From the NCBI GenBank assembly GCA_963837715.1, contig CAWIOF010000002.1, positions 1,860,001 to 1,924,000 on the forward strand: a DNA stretch of 64,000 nucleotides, given 5' to 3'. This document shows positions 8,540 to 17,716 of the stretch, in pieces. The translations under genes and the position numbers were made by a program. The DNA comes from JANYLB01 sp963837715. Lineage in GTDB: Bacteria; Actinomycetota; Acidimicrobiia; IMCC26256; JANYLB01. Below the pieces are notes generated by a model. That model did not search any database, had not been told where the DNA came from, and worked only from the letters and a program-made list of their open reading frames with translations. The first letter of the stretch is position 1; each line of letters starts with the position of its first letter.

Positions 8540-9191
8540 CCAGCAGGAACACACCACCGCCGGCCAGCAGGACACCTGGAATCAACAACAGGAGCCAGGG
8601 CGGGGCGTCGGATTCCGTCGACGTCGCGGTCGCCGGGACGGGCGCTGCGGTCGAGATGTCGGGGGTCGGGACGCCGGTCGGGTCCGGAGTCGGGGCAACC
8701 GTCGATTCGGTCGCCGGAGGTGTCGTCGGTGGTGTCGTGTCGCCCGTCGGCACGACCAGCGCGGCCGGATCACACGCCACCGCTTCGTCGGTGACCGCGA
8801 ACGGCAGCTCGTCGCCGAGCGGGCCGCGGTCGACGGACTGTCCGGTGTCGACGTCGGTGAGGACGAGATCGCTGTAGTCGCCGGATCCGGTCGACGAGAC
8901 GATCACCAACCCGCGGCCACCCGCGACCCTCCCCTCGCCCTGCACCGGGCCGCCGGGACCGGCGAAGACTGCGCGGTAGAGGCCGTCGGGACCCGACGTC
9001 ACGAACCCGACCCTGATCTGCGGGCCGGTCGGAGCGGGATCGACTCCGAGGCACCCCACCACCACGGCCGGACCACCCGGTTCCGTGACCGCCGATACCG
9101 GCGCCGCGAGCACGACCGGCCCGGCCACCAGCATCAGCGCGCCGACCGCGACGCGCCCGAGATCCCCGACTCCCCGTCCGCGTCGACGCAC
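8499..9191 (-). CDS. Exported protein with C-terminal membrane anchor
   Basis: A 230-residue protein from the GTG at 9191. It has an Arg-rich N-terminus and signal peptide ending near APVSA, an extracellular domain of about 110 residues with two or more Cys, a Thr/Pro-rich stalk (TTPPTTPP and following), and a hydrophobic C-terminal segment followed by Arg residues (LLLLIPGVLLAGGG...VRARS). There is no LPxTG. I do not recognise the outer domain. The start is set at 9191 rather than 9200 because a TAGGGT -10 box ends 7 nt upstream. The 3' end overlaps the convergent gene by 41 bp. Confidence 0.65.
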   Translation of the reverse strand: MRRRGRGVGDLGRVAVGALMLVAGPVVLAAPVSAVTEPGGPAVVVGCLGVDPAPTGPQIRVGFVTSGPDGLYRAVFAGPGGPVQGEGRVAGGRGLVIVSSTGSGDYSDLVLTDVDTGQSVDRGPLGDELPFAVTDEAVACDPAALVVPTGDTTPPTTPPATESTVAPTPDPTGVPTPDISTAAPVPATATSTESDAPPWLLLLIPGVLLAGGGVFLLVRARSDSHSRPAT

Positions 9192-9198
9192 GGAGATC

Positions 9199-9204
9199 AC
9201 CCTA
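9199..9204 (-). promoter_or_regulatory. -10 box of leaderless exported-protein gene
   Basis: TAGGGT on the minus strand, 7 nt before the GTG at 9191; this choice sets the start of that gene. Confidence 0.55.
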
Positions 9205-9234
9205 CCGGGCGACCTCCGAGGCCTCGGCGCACGA

Positions 9235-12200
9235 TCACCGGGCTCGGCGCAACTCGGTCACGCGCACCAGCACGAGACCCACCCCGAGCAGCAACCCACC
9301 GAGGATCGCCATGTCGGGTCCCGGGACGCCGGTCTTCGGCAGACTCCCGCTCACCGGGTTCGACGTCGCCGCGTTGGCGGCCGCGGGATCGGTCGCCGAC
9401 CCCGGTGGATCGGTCCAACCCGGAGGGACCGTGGGCGCGGAGCCCTCCTCGGCCACACCGAAGAAGAGGTCGATGCCGGCGACGTCGGCCCCGGCGACGA
9501 CGGCAACGAGCGCAGCGCCGTCGGCGGCCGGATCGATGTCGCCCTCGGTCGACGTGACCGCCACGGATCCAGCACCGGCGTACCAGACGAACTCGCCGTC
9601 GTCGCGCTCGCACTCACCCGAAGCCACATACCAGTTCCCCGCCGGGACAGCATCGAGGCGGTAGGTGCCGTCGGGTCCGGTGAACGCGACCGCCAGGAGT
9701 CCGATGCCCGGCGCGAATGCGACGACGCAGCGCTTCTCGAGGGTGGTGTGGTCCGGCAACTGGTACACGGTGCCGCTGATCGAACCGCCGGCTCCGAGAG
9801 CAGCATCGATGCCGGTGAGCCCACTGCCGGTCGGGGTGAGCTCCATCGCCTGCTCGCGGTCGACGGTGCCCGATCCGCCGTCGTAGAGCTCGAGTGCGTA
9901 GGTGGGCGTCTTGGAGCAGTCGCGGAACAGCACGAGGTACGGGGTGGAGGCCAGGCCGGTCAGCGTGTACGTCCCGTCGGCCGCCGTCGTGGCGGTCGTG
10001 CCCACTCCGTCGTCGAACGTGGGTACATCGGGATCGAACGCCTGCACGCAGATGTTCTCGAGCGGCAGACCCGTGGTCTCCGATGTCACCGTCCCGCTGA
10101 TCTGGGTTCCCTCACCCAACGCGGCATCGATACCGTCGGTGCGCGCATCGGCCACCACCGCGACGATCGAAGCGCCCGAGAGCGGGGCGACGTGGTCGAA
10201 CCACTGCTGGCCGTACGTCCCCGAAGGATCGTGGAACCGGACCAAGTAGTCGCCGGCCGCGATCCCACCGATCTCGTAGGTCCCGTCGGGGTTCGTCGTG
10301 ACACCGCCGTACTCGTGCGTCGTGGTGTCGAAGACGCGTACCTCGATGCCCCCCAGGGGATCTCCCGTCGAGAGATCCGTCACCGTGCCGGCGACCGAAC
10401 CGCTGGCGCTCGCGATCGCGACGGATGCCTTCGCCGAGTTGTCGGTGGTGTCGGGATCGTTGTCCGACTTTGCGGAGGCGGTGTTGGTGAAGCCGGCGCC
10501 CTCCTTGCCGCTGACGACGGTGTCGAAGCGCAGCTCGGCCGAGGCACCCGCGGCAAGCGAGGGAGCGCTGCACTGGACCCCCGAAGGCGAGACCGAACAG
10601 GCGAACCCGGCCGGCGCGACCACGTTGGTCGGCGTGAGTCCCGGCGGGAGGGTGTCGCCGATGTCCACCGAAGTCGCCGCGGTGGTGCTGCTCGTGTTGG
10701 TCACCGTGACGGACCAGGTGACGGCGTCGCCCGAGCCCACCGTGGCCTTCGAGACCGTCTTCGTGGTCACGAGGTCGGCGACGGCCGCGACCTTCACCGA
10801 TGCGGTGGCGGAGTCGTCGGACGGATCGGCATCGGTCTGATCGGCCGTCGCGCCGGCGGTGGTCACGACGGTCGCGCCGACGGCCGCACTCAGCGTCGTC
10901 GCCACGGTCATCGAAACCGACTCCGTCACGGGGAGGGCCGGGCCACCCGAGCAGGTGATCGTGAGCGGTCCGCCACCGGAGCCCGGCAGACAGCTGTATC
11001 CCGGCATCGTGGGGGTTCCCGCGAGATCGACTCCGACCGGGACGTCGAACGTGAGCGACCGTACCGGTTGCGTCCTCGCCGTCGGTGCTCGTGTTCTCGA
11101 CGGTCGCGGTCCAGATGACCGGGCCGCCGGGTTCCTGCTCGGCCACATCGGCCGCGTTGGTGACCCGGAGGTTGAAGATGGGGGTGTCGAGCGTCGCGGT
11201 CGCCGTCGCCGTCGACGCGGGAGTCGCCGGGGTCGCATCGGCCGTCCCGACCGCGGCGATCTCGGGGGTGTCGCCCGGCGATCCGACGACCGTCGTCGTG
11301 ACGGTGAACGTCGCCGACTCACCGCTCCCGAGCGGGGACGGGCGCGCGCACGTGTACACGGTGGAGCCGACGTTGACCGATTCCGTGCACGAATAGCCGT
11401 TGTCGATCGTCGGCGAGCCGACGACCGCGAACCCCGGGTTGCCCGTGGGCACGGTGACCGAGAGGCCGGCGCCACTCGCGTCGCCCGGGCCGCTGTTCGC
11501 GAACGCGAACGACCAGGTGGTCGAGAAGCCGTCGACCCCGTGGGCGGTGGTCGGTGTGGCCGTGACCCCGAGCGTCGGCGACTGCTCCTGGATCGTCACC
11601 GTTGCGGTCGGCGCCTGCCCGTCGAAGATCGGATCGGTGCTGCTCGCGACTCCGCTGATGATCGCCTCGTGCGGGTTCGACTCGGTCGTGTCGTCGTCGA
11701 GTGCGCTCACCGTGACGTTCTGCGGGACGTTCCAGTTCTCGGGGGTGAAGTGCACGCTGGCGGGCGAGAACGACAGCTGCGTTCCCGACGACGCGCCCGC
11801 ACCCGGGGCCTGCGTGAGCACGACGTCGACGTCGGCGGCGGGCTGGGTCGTCATGTTCACCGTGGTGTTCCCCGACGGTCCACCTTCTTGGAGCGTGAGA
11901 TCGGGCGAGATGCAGACCTCGCCGGTGCCGCTCGTGACCTCGAAGGTCGTGGGGAAGCCGGCGGTCGCCAGGTCGGCGGTCGAGTAGTTCACCTGGTTGT
12001 TGGCGGCGTCACCGCCGTACGCGTTCCCGAGGGTCCAGGTGCCGGTGGCCGACTCGAACGGGAGGGTGAACGAACCGGCCCAGATCCCGTCGTTCGCGGT
12101 CCCGCTGCGGAGCGACAGCGACGCACCTCGGTACTGGCCCGCGGGACCGTTGAAGTTGACCTGGAAGTACGTCGTGCCCGAGACGGCATCGGTCACGTGC

Positions 12201-13171
12201 GCGGTGACGGCGACGGGCGTCGCGCACCCGACGGTGTTGAACGTCTTGGGGTCGAAGTCGAACGCGGCCAGCGACGGCGGCACCAGGTCGTCGGCGCCGG
12301 TGACGGTGAACGCAGTCGGGAAGCCGATCGCATCGGCCTGGGTCGGATCGAGTTGTGCGTAGTTGTTGACCCGGTCGCCCACGGTGAGGTTCTGGAGCTG
12401 CCAGGTCCCGCTCGCCGCGTAGCGCGGCACCGTTGCGGTCCCGACCCACGTTCCATCGAGCTCGGTGCCGGCGGTTTGGTTGAAGCTCGGGTAGACCCAC
12501 TGGCCGTTGAGCGTGAACGCGGCGCTGATCCAGTTCACCCCGGCGAGGTTGTCGGTCGCGCGCGTCTCGATCGTGAAGGTGCGCAACGCGGGGTCGGCCG
12601 CATCGCCGGGAACGGGAGTCCCCGGCAGCAGTTGGCTGCTCGCGGGGACGATCTCGGGGTCGACGAGATCGTCGGTGCCGGTCACGACGAACGTCGTCGG
12701 GAACCCCGTGGCCGCGACCGTGGCGGTGTCGAGGTTCACCTGGTTCGTGGCGACGTCCATCATCGAGAACGACTGCAACGTCCAGGTGCCGGTCTCGGCG
12801 TAACGCTGGAGCGTGCCCGAACCGGCGACGTCGACCGGCGTGATGATCGCACCCGCGTAGGGCACGGCGAACGACACGCCGAAGTACTGGTCGGCGGTGG
12901 GGCTGCGGAACTGGGCCTGCGCGTACTGCATCCCGGTGGTGTTGTCCGACAGCGACGCGGTGAAGTGGAGCGTGCGATCGGCATCGGCCGGGGCGTCCGC
13001 CACGACGCTCGTCTCGGTGAGCGTGCCCCCGTGGAGCTCCGGGGCCGTCGTGTCGGGCAACGCCGCTGCCGGACTCACCATCCGGGCGACGAGTCCGAAC
13101 GCGATCAACAGCACCGCAACGACCGCCACTGCGCGCTTCCGCGCGCCTGTGTCTTGCCTGTCCACCGGCAC
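9235..13171 (-). CDS. LPxTG-anchored multidomain surface protein, frame interrupted
   Basis: A giant cell-wall protein of about 1310 residues. After a signal peptide (RKRAVAVVAVLLIAFGLVA...) come three related units of about 115 residues, each ending GFPTTF or GFPTAF plus VTG, then a Calx-beta-like stretch, about three DUF11-type repeats (for example VADLVTTKTVSKATVGSGD and LPPGLTPTNV), three carboxypeptidase-regulatory-like repeats (SGTVTSETTGLPLENI, GISGTVYQ type), and a C-terminal sortase signal LPKTG with hydrophobic tail and RRAR. The frame changes near 11060-11085 (one extra base). GTG 13171 is favoured by GAGG 8 nt upstream; 13180 is possible. Likely role: adhesion or wall architecture. 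No sortase is in the window. Confidence 0.8.
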
Positions 13172-13295
13172 TCCCAGCACCTCGACGATTCCCGAACGGG
13201 CGGTTGTGCCCGTGTTGAGAAATCCTTTCGGTACTGCGGCGCGACGACTTGAGATCGTTCTCTCACAACGGAACGGCCGCGCGGTCACATACCCG

Positions 13296-13301
13296 TAGGA
13301 T
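13296..13301 (+). promoter_or_regulatory. -10 box of leaderless zinc-ribbon gene
   Basis: TAGGAT, 7 nt before the ATG at 13309. Confidence 0.6.
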
Positions 13302-13308
13302 CACCCGC

Positions 13309-13488
13309 ATGGAGATCGCCGCGATCATCACGTGTCCCGACTGCGGCGGCCGCGCGCACCTGGTGCAACCTCCCGAGCCCGACGAAGTGCTCGAGCCCGG
13401 AGACGTGCTCGTCTACCGGTGCGAAGACTGCCTCGACCGGTGGGACGTCGTCGTCGACGAAGAAGACGTCGACGGACCCGACATCTAG
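13309..13488 (+). CDS. Small zinc-ribbon protein
   Basis: 59 residues with two CxxC pairs (Cys9/Cys12 in TCPDCGG and Cys38/Cys41 in YRCEDC) separated by an acidic loop, followed by an acidic tail. The spacing fits a four-Cys zinc ribbon. Function unknown. Divergent from the surface-protein gene, with a leaderless-type promoter, and followed within 3 bp by a dispersed 81-bp repeat. Confidence 0.7.
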   Translation: MEIAAIITCPDCGGRAHLVQPPEPDEVLEPGDVLVYRCEDCLDRWDVVVDEEDVDGPDI

Positions 13489-13490
13489 AT

Positions 13491-13571
13491 GGTCGAATCC
13501 GCTGCGCCGGCTCGATCGCTCACCGATGCACGCACTGCCACGCGCGTCCGCCGGCTCCGCTTCTTCTCCTG
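13491..13571 (+). repeat. 81-bp dispersed repeat, copy A
   Basis: Lies between convergent genes. The first 34 bases (13491-13524) are identical, and the last 26 (13546-13571) differ by one base, from the inverted copy at 55289-55369; the 21-base middle is diverged but equal in length. Confidence 0.85.
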
Positions 13572-13587
13572 AGCCTGGAGGGTTCTC

Positions 13588-15009
13588 CTAGAGCTGGAGG
13601 GCCTTCACCTCGAGGTACTCCTCGAGGCCGTACCGGCCGAGCTCGCGACCACTGCCCGACTGCTTGTAGCCACCGAACGGTGCCACCGGGTTGAACTTCT
13701 GTCCGTTGATGTCGACCTGCCCCGCATCGAGCTTCCGGGCGACCTTCACGGCCGACTCCTGGTCGGGACCGAACACCCCCGCGTGGAGCCCGTAGATCGT
13801 GGCGTTGGCGATCGCGATCGCTTCCTCCTCGGTGTCGTACGGGATCACCGACAGCACCGGACCGAAGATCTCGTCCTGCGCGATCGTCATGTCGTTGGTC
13901 ACGTTCGCGAACACCGTCGGCCGGACGTAGTACCCGGTGTCGAGACCCTCGGGAGCTTCCACTCCTCCGGTCACGAGCGTCGCGCCTTCGTCGATGCCCT
14001 GCTGGATGTAGTTGCGGACCCGGCTGCGCTGGGTGTCGGAGATGAGCGGACCGAGGCCCATGTGGCTCGGGTCGGTCGGGTCACCGACCGGGTACCCCTC
14101 GGCGATCTCCTTCACCTTGGCCACGATCTCGTCGTGCTGCGCGCGCGGCACCAGCATGCGGGTCCACGCGATGCACGTCTGGCCCGAGTTCATGAAGCAG
14201 GAGCCGATACCGGCGGTCACCGCGTCGTCGATCGGCGCACCGTCGAGGATGACGAACGGCGACTTCCCGCCGAGCTCCAACGCGACCCGCTTGACCGACT
14301 CCGACGCGATCTCCGAGACCCGCTTGCCCGCGCGGGTCGAACCGGTGAACGACACCATCGCGACGTCGGGGTGGCGGGCAATCGCCTCACCGACGACCGG
14401 CCCGGTGCCGGTCACGAGGTTGAACACGCCGCCAGGAAGGCCGACGTCGTCGATGATCTCGGCGAGGATGAACGCGTTGAGCGGCGCGACCTCGCTGGGC
14501 TTCAGCACGACGGTGCAGCCCGCGCCGAGCGCGGGCGCGACCTTGGCGACGATCTGGTGGAGCGGGTAGTTCCACGGAGTGATGCAGCCGACGACACCGA
14601 CGGGCTCACGCACCACGAGCGAGGAACCCATCTGCTCCTCGAACGGGAAGTTGTTGACGATCTCGACGTAGCTGCCCATGACCGCGGTCGGGAGTCCGGC
14701 CTGGATCATGTTCGAGAACGTGATCGGCATCCCGACCTCGCCGGTGATGACCTCGGCGATCTCCTGCATGCGCGCCGCGAGACCCTCCTGCAAGCGCAGG
14801 ATGTACTTGGCGCGTTCGTCGGCGGGGGTGTCGCGCCACGAGGTGAACGCAGCCTTCGCCGCCGCCACCGCGCGGTCGACGTCGTCGGGGGTTCCCTCGG
14901 GAATCCGACCCATGACTTCCTCGGTCGCTGCGTTGATCACGTCGATCGTGTCGGTGCCGGTGGACGGCACCCACGCGCCGTCGATGTAGAGCTTGTCGCG
15001 GTCCTGCAT
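13588..15009 (-). CDS. NAD(P)-dependent aldehyde dehydrogenase
   Basis: A 473-residue aldehyde dehydrogenase of normal length, oxidising aldehydes to acids in the cytoplasm. The catalytic residues are present: Asn147 (PWNYPL), Glu245 (ALELGGKSP) and Cys279 (NSGQTC), with the coenzyme loop FTGSTRAGK. The ATG is preceded by AGGAGG. It is downstream of, and co-oriented with, the MFS gene, but a strong hairpin separates them. In context it may oxidise aldehydes released during lipid or terpenoid degradation; the substrate is not predictable. Confidence 0.93.
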   Translation of the reverse strand: MQDRDKLYIDGAWVPSTGTDTIDVINAATEEVMGRIPEGTPDDVDRAVAAAKAAFTSWRDTPADERAKYILRLQEGLAARMQEIAEVITGEVGMPITFSNMIQAGLPTAVMGSYVEIVNNFPFEEQMGSSLVVREPVGVVGCITPWNYPLHQIVAKVAPALGAGCTVVLKPSEVAPLNAFILAEIIDDVGLPGGVFNLVTGTGPVVGEAIARHPDVAMVSFTGSTRAGKRVSEIASESVKRVALELGGKSPFVILDGAPIDDAVTAGIGSCFMNSGQTCIAWTRMLVPRAQHDEIVAKVKEIAEGYPVGDPTDPSHMGLGPLISDTQRSRVRNYIQQGIDEGATLVTGGVEAPEGLDTGYYVRPTVFANVTNDMTIAQDEIFGPVLSVIPYDTEEEAIAIANATIYGLHAGVFGPDQESAVKVARKLDAGQVDINGQKFNPVAPFGGYKQSGSGRELGRYGLEEYLEVKALQL

Positions 15010-15084
15010 GGGGGTTCCTCCTGGTTGCTGACCGTCCGACCGGCAGGCTACCGCCGGATCCGGGCGCCCTGCCCGATCGGCCGG

Positions 15085-15131
15085 AGGTCTGCACCGCGAG
15101 GTGCGGATTCCGGGACTGACGGTGCAGACCT
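15085..15131 (-). terminator. Hairpin after MFS gene
   Basis: Perfect 12-bp inverted repeat AGGTCTGCACCG (15085-15096) with its complement at 15120-15131, 18 bp beyond the MFS stop. No T-tract, but position and stem fit a GC-rich actinobacterial terminator. Confidence 0.5.
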
Positions 15132-15148
15132 CGTTGATTTCGCGGCTC

Positions 15149-16462
15149 CTAGGCCTCTTCTTCGATGAGGGTGGCGATCGCGACCTGGGTCTCGGGGGCC
15201 TCGCCGGTGAAGTCGTGGACGGTGATGGCGTGCACCCAGCGCAGCAGGAACACCGAGAAGACGAAGCAGACGAGCCCGGCGCCGGTCATGGTCGGGCCGA
15301 TGCCCCACGTGTCGGCGACGAGCCCACCGAGCAGGGCGGTGATGGGCACGACCCCGACGAGACCCGTCATCTGGATCGCCATGACCCGACCCCGCAACGC
15401 GTCGGGCACCTCGTGCTGCACGACGTTGAGCGCAACTGCGATGTTCGCGAAGTGGAACGCGCCGACCACGAAGATGACCACGAAGGCCACGACGACCTGG
15501 TGCACGAGTCCCAGCACCGCGAGCGTCACAGAGAACGCGAGTGCCGTACCCGCGAACGTCGCGGCCGGACGTCGGCGCCCGATCCCCGCGAACGCGAGGA
15601 TGCCGACGGCGGCGCCCAGTCCGATCCCGGCCTGGAGCCATCCGTAGTAGCTCTGGCCGACCGAAGACGACCCGTCGGCGAGGACGTCGGTCGCGTAGAC
15701 GACCGCCAGCGGCTGGTACACGATGCCGACGAGCATCAGGAACGCGGTGGAGCCGATGACCACCTTCACCGACGGCGTGTCGCGCACGTACCGGATCGCG
15801 GTGCGCATCGCGTCGAGGCTCCGGGTCTCGGCCATCGGCTCGTGCCGGGGGACCGGAGTCATGATCCATGCGCTGATGACCGCGAGGAACGTCACCGCGT
15901 TCACCCAGAACACCCACTCCACGCCGAACCCACCGATGAGCAACGAGGCCAGCAGCGGCCCGATGACACGTGCGATCGAGTTGGTGGCGGTCCCGAGGCT
16001 GATCGCGCTCGTCAACCCTTCGCGTGGCACGACTGCAGGCGTGAGTGCCTGTTGGGCCGGGATCGCGAGCATGAACGCGATCCCCAGGAAGAACGAGAGC
16101 GCCGAGATGCTGATGATGTCGGCCGCCCCCGTCGACACCATCACCCCGAACACGATCGCGCCGACGAGCTGCGCGATCTGGGTCGCGATGAGCAGCTTCC
16201 GACGGTCGAACCGGTCGGCGAGCACTCCACCCCAGAGACTGAAGATCAGCTGCGGGGCGTACGAGGCGAAGTAGACGATCCCGACCGACTCGGCCTTGCC
16301 GGTGAGCTCGTAGGCCAGGAACGACCGGCCGACGATCTGCATCCAGTCGCCGAGCTGCGACACCAGCCCGGCAGCCCACACGCGCCGGAACACCGGGTAC
16401 CGGAAGGCGAGGTAGGTCGGCGACGACCACGGACCGCGTCGTCGGGAGCCGGGAGCGCGCAC
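15149..16462 (-). CDS. MFS transporter (EntS/MFS_3-like exporter)
   Basis: A 437-residue polytopic protein with about twelve membrane helices and the RFDRRKLL loop between helices 2 and 3 characteristic of the major facilitator superfamily; overall it resembles the EntS-type drug/siderophore exporters. GTG start at 16462, with a TAGCAT -10-like box at 16468-16473. It is divergent from an acyl-CoA dehydrogenase gene starting 30 bp away, so the palindromic operator at 16483-16498 could control both. Substrate unknown. Confidence 0.85.
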   Translation of the reverse strand: MRAPGSRRRGPWSSPTYLAFRYPVFRRVWAAGLVSQLGDWMQIVGRSFLAYELTGKAESVGIVYFASYAPQLIFSLWGGVLADRFDRRKLLIATQIAQLVGAIVFGVMVSTGAADIISISALSFFLGIAFMLAIPAQQALTPAVVPREGLTSAISLGTATNSIARVIGPLLASLLIGGFGVEWVFWVNAVTFLAVISAWIMTPVPRHEPMAETRSLDAMRTAIRYVRDTPSVKVVIGSTAFLMLVGIVYQPLAVVYATDVLADGSSSVGQSYYGWLQAGIGLGAAVGILAFAGIGRRRPAATFAGTALAFSVTLAVLGLVHQVVVAFVVIFVVGAFHFANIAVALNVVQHEVPDALRGRVMAIQMTGLVGVVPITALLGGLVADTWGIGPTMTGAGLVCFVFSVFLLRWVHAITVHDFTGEAPETQVAIATLIEEEA

Positions 16463-16478
16463 GGCTCATGCTACGACC

Positions 16479-16484
16479 TACCAT
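16479..16484 (+). promoter_or_regulatory. -10 box of leaderless acyl-CoA dehydrogenase gene
   Basis: TACCAT, 7 nt before the ATG at 16492; overlaps the palindromic operator. Confidence 0.55.
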
Positions 16485-16498
16485 GACGCCGATGTCAG
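16483..16498. promoter_or_regulatory. Operator-like palindrome, site 1
   Basis: ATGACG-CCGA-TGTCAG, one base off the five-site consensus CTGACR-N4-YGTCAG. It covers the -10 box and start of the downstream acyl-CoA dehydrogenase, a placement expected for a repressor. Confidence 0.6.
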
Positions 16499-17715
16499 TT
16501 GTGGACGGAGCCGGAACCGACCCCTTCGCGGAGACCGACGACCAACAGTCGCTGCGCGCACTCGCCCGCGACGTCGCCGACCGCGACCTCGCGCCCCTCG
16601 CCCGGCAGTGGGACGAGACGGAGGAGTTCCCCCAGGCGTCGTGGGATGCGATCCGCAAGGCCGACCTCTTCGGGATCACGATCGGCGAGCGGTACGGCGG
16701 CATGGGGATGGGCGACATCGAGGCCGCGATCGTGCTCGAGGAGCTCGCCCGAGCCGACGTGAGCAGCGCGATCCTCGCCCAACTCACGTTCAACGGTCCG
16801 CCCCGCGCGATCGAGCATCTCGGCAACGACGAGATGAAGGAGCGTTGGCTCCCGATGGCCGCGAGCGGCGAGGCGCTGTTCTCGATCGGCATCAGCGAGA
16901 CCGAAGCCGGATCTGCGGTCAACCACATGCGGGCCAAGCTCACCCCGGATGGCGACGGGTTCCGACTGAACGCCTACAAGAACTACGTCACCGGGGGCCA
17001 CAAGGCGCGCGCCTGCCTCGTGTGGTGCCGGTTCCCGGGCAGCGAGGGTGCGAAGGGCATCGGTTCGGTGGTGGTCGACCTCGAAGCCGATGGTGTCACC
17101 ATCGCGGGGACCCACGAGAAGATGGGGTTGCGGGGTACGAGTGAAGCCGAGCTCGCCTTCGACGACGTCCGCATCGAGCCGGGCGACGTGCTGCTCCCGG
17201 GCGACCCGTCGAGCACCGACTCCTTCAAGTCGCTCATCGCCCACATCAACCACGAACGGTGCGGCAACGCGGCGATGTGCGTCGGTGCCGCGCAGGGTGC
17301 CCTCGAGTACGCCGTGCGGTACATGAACGATCGGACCATCGGCGGCAAGCCCCTCGCGGCGCTGCAGGGTCTGCAGTGGAAGATCGCCGACATGGCCACC
17401 CAGCTCGACGCAGCCCGGCTCCTCCTCCTGCGCGCCGTGCACCTCGCCGGTCCGCACGGCACCCCACCCGCGCTCGAGACCGCCATGGCCAAGACCGCCG
17501 CCAACCTCGCGGCGAAGTTCGTGTGCGACGAGGCGATCCAGTGCCTCGGCGGCTACGGCTACTCGCGCGAGTACCCCGTCGAGCGCGTCTACCGAGACAT
17601 CCGGGGCCTGTGCATCGGAGCCGGCACCGTCGAGGTCCAGCGCAACTTCGTCGGGACCAACGTGCTCGCCGGTCGTCGCACCACCAGCGCAGGCTGGCGC
17701 GATCCCCTCGCTTGA
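16492..17715 (+). CDS. Acyl-CoA dehydrogenase
   Basis: A 407-residue FadE-type flavoenzyme that introduces a 2,3-double bond into acyl-CoA and passes electrons to ETF. It has N-terminal helical, beta (ISETEAGS, YKNYVTGG) and C-terminal helical domains with a QCLGGYGY flavin-contact segment. The Glu expected in the C-terminal EGT position is replaced (CIGAGTVE), but an AHINHER helix offers the alternative helix-G Glu used by isovaleryl-CoA dehydrogenase relatives. ATG 16492 is chosen over upstream ATGs because of the -10 spacing. The next gene, an AMP ligase, starts 1 bp after its stop. Confidence 0.9.
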   Translation: MSVVDGAGTDPFAETDDQQSLRALARDVADRDLAPLARQWDETEEFPQASWDAIRKADLFGITIGERYGGMGMGDIEAAIVLEELARADVSSAILAQLTFNGPPRAIEHLGNDEMKERWLPMAASGEALFSIGISETEAGSAVNHMRAKLTPDGDGFRLNAYKNYVTGGHKARACLVWCRFPGSEGAKGIGSVVVDLEADGVTIAGTHEKMGLRGTSEAELAFDDVRIEPGDVLLPGDPSSTDSFKSLIAHINHERCGNAAMCVGAAQGALEYAVRYMNDRTIGGKPLAALQGLQWKIADMATQLDAARLLLLRAVHLAGPHGTPPALETAMAKTAANLAAKFVCDEAIQCLGGYGYSREYPVERVYRDIRGLCIGAGTVEVQRNFVGTNVLAGRRTTSAGWRDPLA

Positions 17716-17716
17716 C

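Noticed and set aside
13196..13213. Hairpin ACGGGC/GCCCGT in the leader of the surface-protein gene as a riboswitch
   Set aside because: Only a 6-bp stem is visible and the surrounding sequence does not match a riboswitch class I know.
9085..13252. Plus-strand open frames of 677 and 797 codons opposite the surface protein
   Set aside because: Low-complexity Arg/Gly/Asp/His-rich translations with no domain; shadows of the LPKTG protein.
13491..13571. Repeat copy A as a small gene or tRNA
   Set aside because: The short peptide it could encode is not conserved through the diverged middle of the two copies, and no cloverleaf can be drawn.
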